From NCBI GenBank assembly GCA_025454835.1, contig JALONQ010000025.1:1-36777 (forward strand): a stretch of DNA of 36,777 nt. The letters run 5' to 3'. Positions 35,033 through 36,777 of this stretch are shown here, one piece after another (position 1 is the stretch's first letter; each line of letters begins with the position of its first letter). The notes under the pieces are model-generated. The model was not told the origin of the DNA. It was given only the letters and a program-made list of their open reading frames with translations, and did not search any database. The position numbers were made by a program, and so were the translations under genes. Source of the stretch: Bacteroidota bacterium (GTDB lineage Bacteria; Bacteroidota; Ignavibacteria; UBA10030).

Positions 35033-36520
35033 GTGTCTCTCCTGACGACATCCGGCCTTTCAAAGGCCTTCCCCGGCGTCCAGGCGCTTCAGGCGATCGA
35101 CTTTGATCTCCTCCTTGGCGAAGTGCATTGCCTGGTCGGCGAGAACGGCGCGGGCAAGTCGACGCTTATCAAGGTCCTCTCAGGCGTACTGGGCCCCGAC
35201 GAGGGAACGATCACGCTCGACGGCAGGCCCGTCCGGTTCGCTTCTCCGTTCGAGGCCCTCACGTCGGGCATCGCCACGATCTACCAGGAGTCCAACCTCG
35301 TTCCCGAACTCTCCGTCGCCGAGAACATCCTTCTCGGACGTGAGCCCTTGCGACGCGGCCTCCCCCTCTTGGATCGTTCGTCCATGCGAGAACGGTCCAT
35401 ACAGGCGCTCCAGCAGGTCGGCGAATCGATCGACCCCGGCCTGCCGACGCGTGAACTCACCCCATCGCAGCATCAGATGGTGGAGATCGCCAAGGCCCTC
35501 TCCCGCGATGCGCGCATCGTCATCCTCGACGAACCGACCGCCGCCCTGACCGACCGCGAGACCGCCACGCTGTTCGACCTCATCCGTCGCCTGTCGGCCC
35601 AAGGCATCGCCTTCATCTACATCTCGCATCGGCTCGAAGAGATCGCCGCCATCGGTTCGCGCATCACCGTCCTTCGTGACGGCCGGAAGATCGGCACCGT
35701 CCCGGCTTCCACAGGCCGGGATGCGCTCATCCGGATGATGGTGGGCAGAGAACTCCTCCCATCTTCCGCTCCACCGCCGCCTTGCGAGGCGGCTCCACTC
35801 CTTCTTGTGGACCATCTGTCATCCCTTGATATCCACGACTGCAGTTTTGTCGTGCGGAAAGGTGAGGTCCTAGGCATCGCCGGACTGGCCGGAGCCGGGC
35901 GCACCGAGCTCGCCCGCTGTCTCTTCGGGGCGGATGCGCGGACCGAGGGCGCGGTGACGCTCGACGGCGAGCCATTTCGTCCGACATCTCCCGCCGAGGC
36001 GATCGATGCCGGCGTGGCATTTCTGACGGAGGACCGAAATCGGCTCGGGCTCTTCCTGCAACGGCCGATCCGCGAGAATATCACGGTCACTTCACTCGAC
36101 CAGGACCGGCGCAACGGCTTGATCGATCGAAGGCGCGAATCTCTGCGCGCCAAGGCACTGGCCGATCGTTTCGGCACCAGATATGCCGATCTGGAATTCG
36201 ACGTTGACACGCTTAGCGGCGGCAACCGTCAGAAAGTGTTGCTCGCCCGCGCCTTGGCCCGCCCGCCGCGTCTGGTGATCGTGGACGAACCAACCGCCGG
36301 CATCGACGTCGGCGCCAAGCAGGAGATCCACGACGAGCTCCGCCGCCTGGCTGCATCGGGCATCGGCGTCATCGTCATCTCTTCCGATCTGCCCGAACTG
36401 CTGAGCCTCTGTTCCCGGATCCTCGTCATGCGCTCCCGCACCATTGTGGCTTCTCTCGACCGATCAGAGGCCACCGAGGAGCGCATTCTGGACCTGTGCA
36501 TGCACGCGGCGTTATACTAG
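35033..36520 (+). CDS. Sugar ABC transporter ATP-binding protein, two ABC domains (RbsA-like)
   Basis: A 495-residue double ATPase of the ribose/galactose importer class. Domain 1 has Walker A GENGAGKST (36-44), an altered signature LTPSQHQMVEIAKAL in place of LSGGQ, and Walker B IVILDEPTAAL. Domain 2 has a degenerate Walker A GLAGAGRTEL (about 284), a good signature LSGGNRQKVLLARAL (about 394) and Walker B LVIVDEPTAGID, the usual asymmetry in RbsA/MglA. The frame is open to 34877, but GTG 35033 begins at VSLLTTSGLSKAFPG, the family N-terminus. The stop TAG lies in the terminal repeat of the element that follows. The permease gene expected next is not seen. Confidence 0.9.
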   Translation: MSLLTTSGLSKAFPGVQALQAIDFDLLLGEVHCLVGENGAGKSTLIKVLSGVLGPDEGTITLDGRPVRFASPFEALTSGIATIYQESNLVPELSVAENILLGREPLRRGLPLLDRSSMRERSIQALQQVGESIDPGLPTRELTPSQHQMVEIAKALSRDARIVILDEPTAALTDRETATLFDLIRRLSAQGIAFIYISHRLEEIAAIGSRITVLRDGRKIGTVPASTGRDALIRMMVGRELLPSSAPPPPCEAAPLLLVDHLSSLDIHDCSFVVRKGEVLGIAGLAGAGRTELARCLFGADARTEGAVTLDGEPFRPTSPAEAIDAGVAFLTEDRNRLGLFLQRPIRENITVTSLDQDRRNGLIDRRRESLRAKALADRFGTRYADLEFDVDTLSGGNRQKVLLARALARPPRLVIVDEPTAGIDVGAKQEIHDELRRLAASGIGVIVISSDLPELLSLCSRILVMRSRTIVASLDRSEATEERILDLCMHAALY

Positions 36521-36691
36521 TGCCGCTTCCCGAAAGAAATCTTGTGCCGGAAGCGCGCACGAGTGCCCGCCCTCGGCTTCGCCTCAGGCCCGCTCACGGC
36601 TACGCGTGAGCGTGGCCGGAGCGAGGCCGGGGCTCGTTTCTCATGCTTCTTCCACCATGAATACAAGATGTGTTATGAGAAACGGCACTAG
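36517..36691. mobile_element. 175-bp MITE-like inverted-repeat element
   Basis: The 29-base ends CTAGTGCCGCTTCCC...ATCTTGT (36517-36545) and the complement of 36663-36691 agree at 13 of the first 15 positions and all of the last 7. The interior forms a further long GC-rich stem with CTCACG/CGTGAG at its centre (around 36594-36611). It has no coding capacity. A TA lies just inside each CTAG terminus, as in TA-targeting IS630/Tc1-mariner-derived elements; that assignment is inference. It begins inside the last codons of the ATPase gene. Confidence 0.65.
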
Positions 36692-36777
36692 CAGGCTGCT
36701 GAAAAACTCTGTTTGACGGTCGTTGTTGTGCAACAAAAGAGTCGCTCGTACGTTGTTTGCGGTATCACGCTCAAGGG
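36690..36777. other. Possible insertion-sequence end, cut by the window
   Basis: Directly after the MITE-like element the sequence reads AGCAGGCTGCTGAAAAACTC, which resembles the terminal repeats of some insertion sequences of the IS1182 type. The following 70 bases show no recognisable gene and the window ends. The call rests on that one motif. Confidence 0.25.

Overview
The window looks like a chromosomal segment from a GC-rich bacterium of the FCB (Bacteroidota/Chlorobiota/Ignavibacteria) assemblage. The evidence is a secreted protein ending in a type IX secretion sorting domain (motif FPNPFNP), a Reg_prop/Y_Y_Y periplasmic sensor kinase, and several promoters that read TTGnnn-N17-TAnnTTG, close to the Bacteroidota -33/-7 consensus. 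A high-GC Ignavibacteria/Kapabacteria-type lineage is my best guess. The genus cannot be decided from the sequence alone. I identify 27 protein genes and see no tRNA, rRNA or CRISPR array.

Layout. (1) 1-1344, minus strand: partial guanylate kinase gmk and yicC, overlapping by 4 bases. (2) 1656-3365: an NFACT/RqcH-family ribosome quality-control factor. (3) 3433-9255: a signalling block made of a propeller histidine kinase, a single-domain response regulator and a hybrid GAF/PAS kinase, with no DNA-binding output protein. (4) 9335-13757: a RodZ-like membrane HTH protein, NAD-dependent DNA ligase, an outer-membrane beta-barrel protein, a GT9-like hypothetical protein and a STAS protein. (5) 13822-16201: a sodium:solute symporter and XerD. 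(6) 16497-20344: a tightly coupled run of M50 protease, DUF1611/DgcN-like protein, lysA and a CusF-SCO fusion lipoprotein. (7) 20441-26095: homocysteine methyltransferase/MTHFR fusion, class II aldolase, Ddl, FtsB/DivIC-like protein and RarA. (8) 26096-26884: a 0.8-kb gene-free repeat cluster between convergent genes. (9) 26885-30145, minus: a large VPS10/BNR propeller protein. (10) 30339-36520: a T9SS-exported GxGYxYP protein, a GH5 mannanase-like lipoprotein, and the binding protein and double ATPase of a ribose-type sugar ABC transporter whose permease is not in the window. (11) 36517-36777: a 175-bp inverted-repeat element and a possible IS end.

How the parts fit. Most of the window is housekeeping: nucleotide and RNA turnover, DNA replication and repair, cell wall and division (RodZ, Ddl, FtsB, LysA), and methionine/folate metabolism. 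The last third is extracellular. GxGYxYP and GH5 share a 4-base overlap and are followed by sugar-import genes, which suggests a small glycan-use locus.

The least expected layer is in the DNA between genes. There are exact 7-base-periodic arrays directly in front of three start codons, a second heptad array after xerD, four dispersed imperfect inverted repeats with related arms, a hairpin-rich repeat cluster, and a MITE-like element. Two genes (GH5 and the ABC ATPase) take their stop codons from such repeats.
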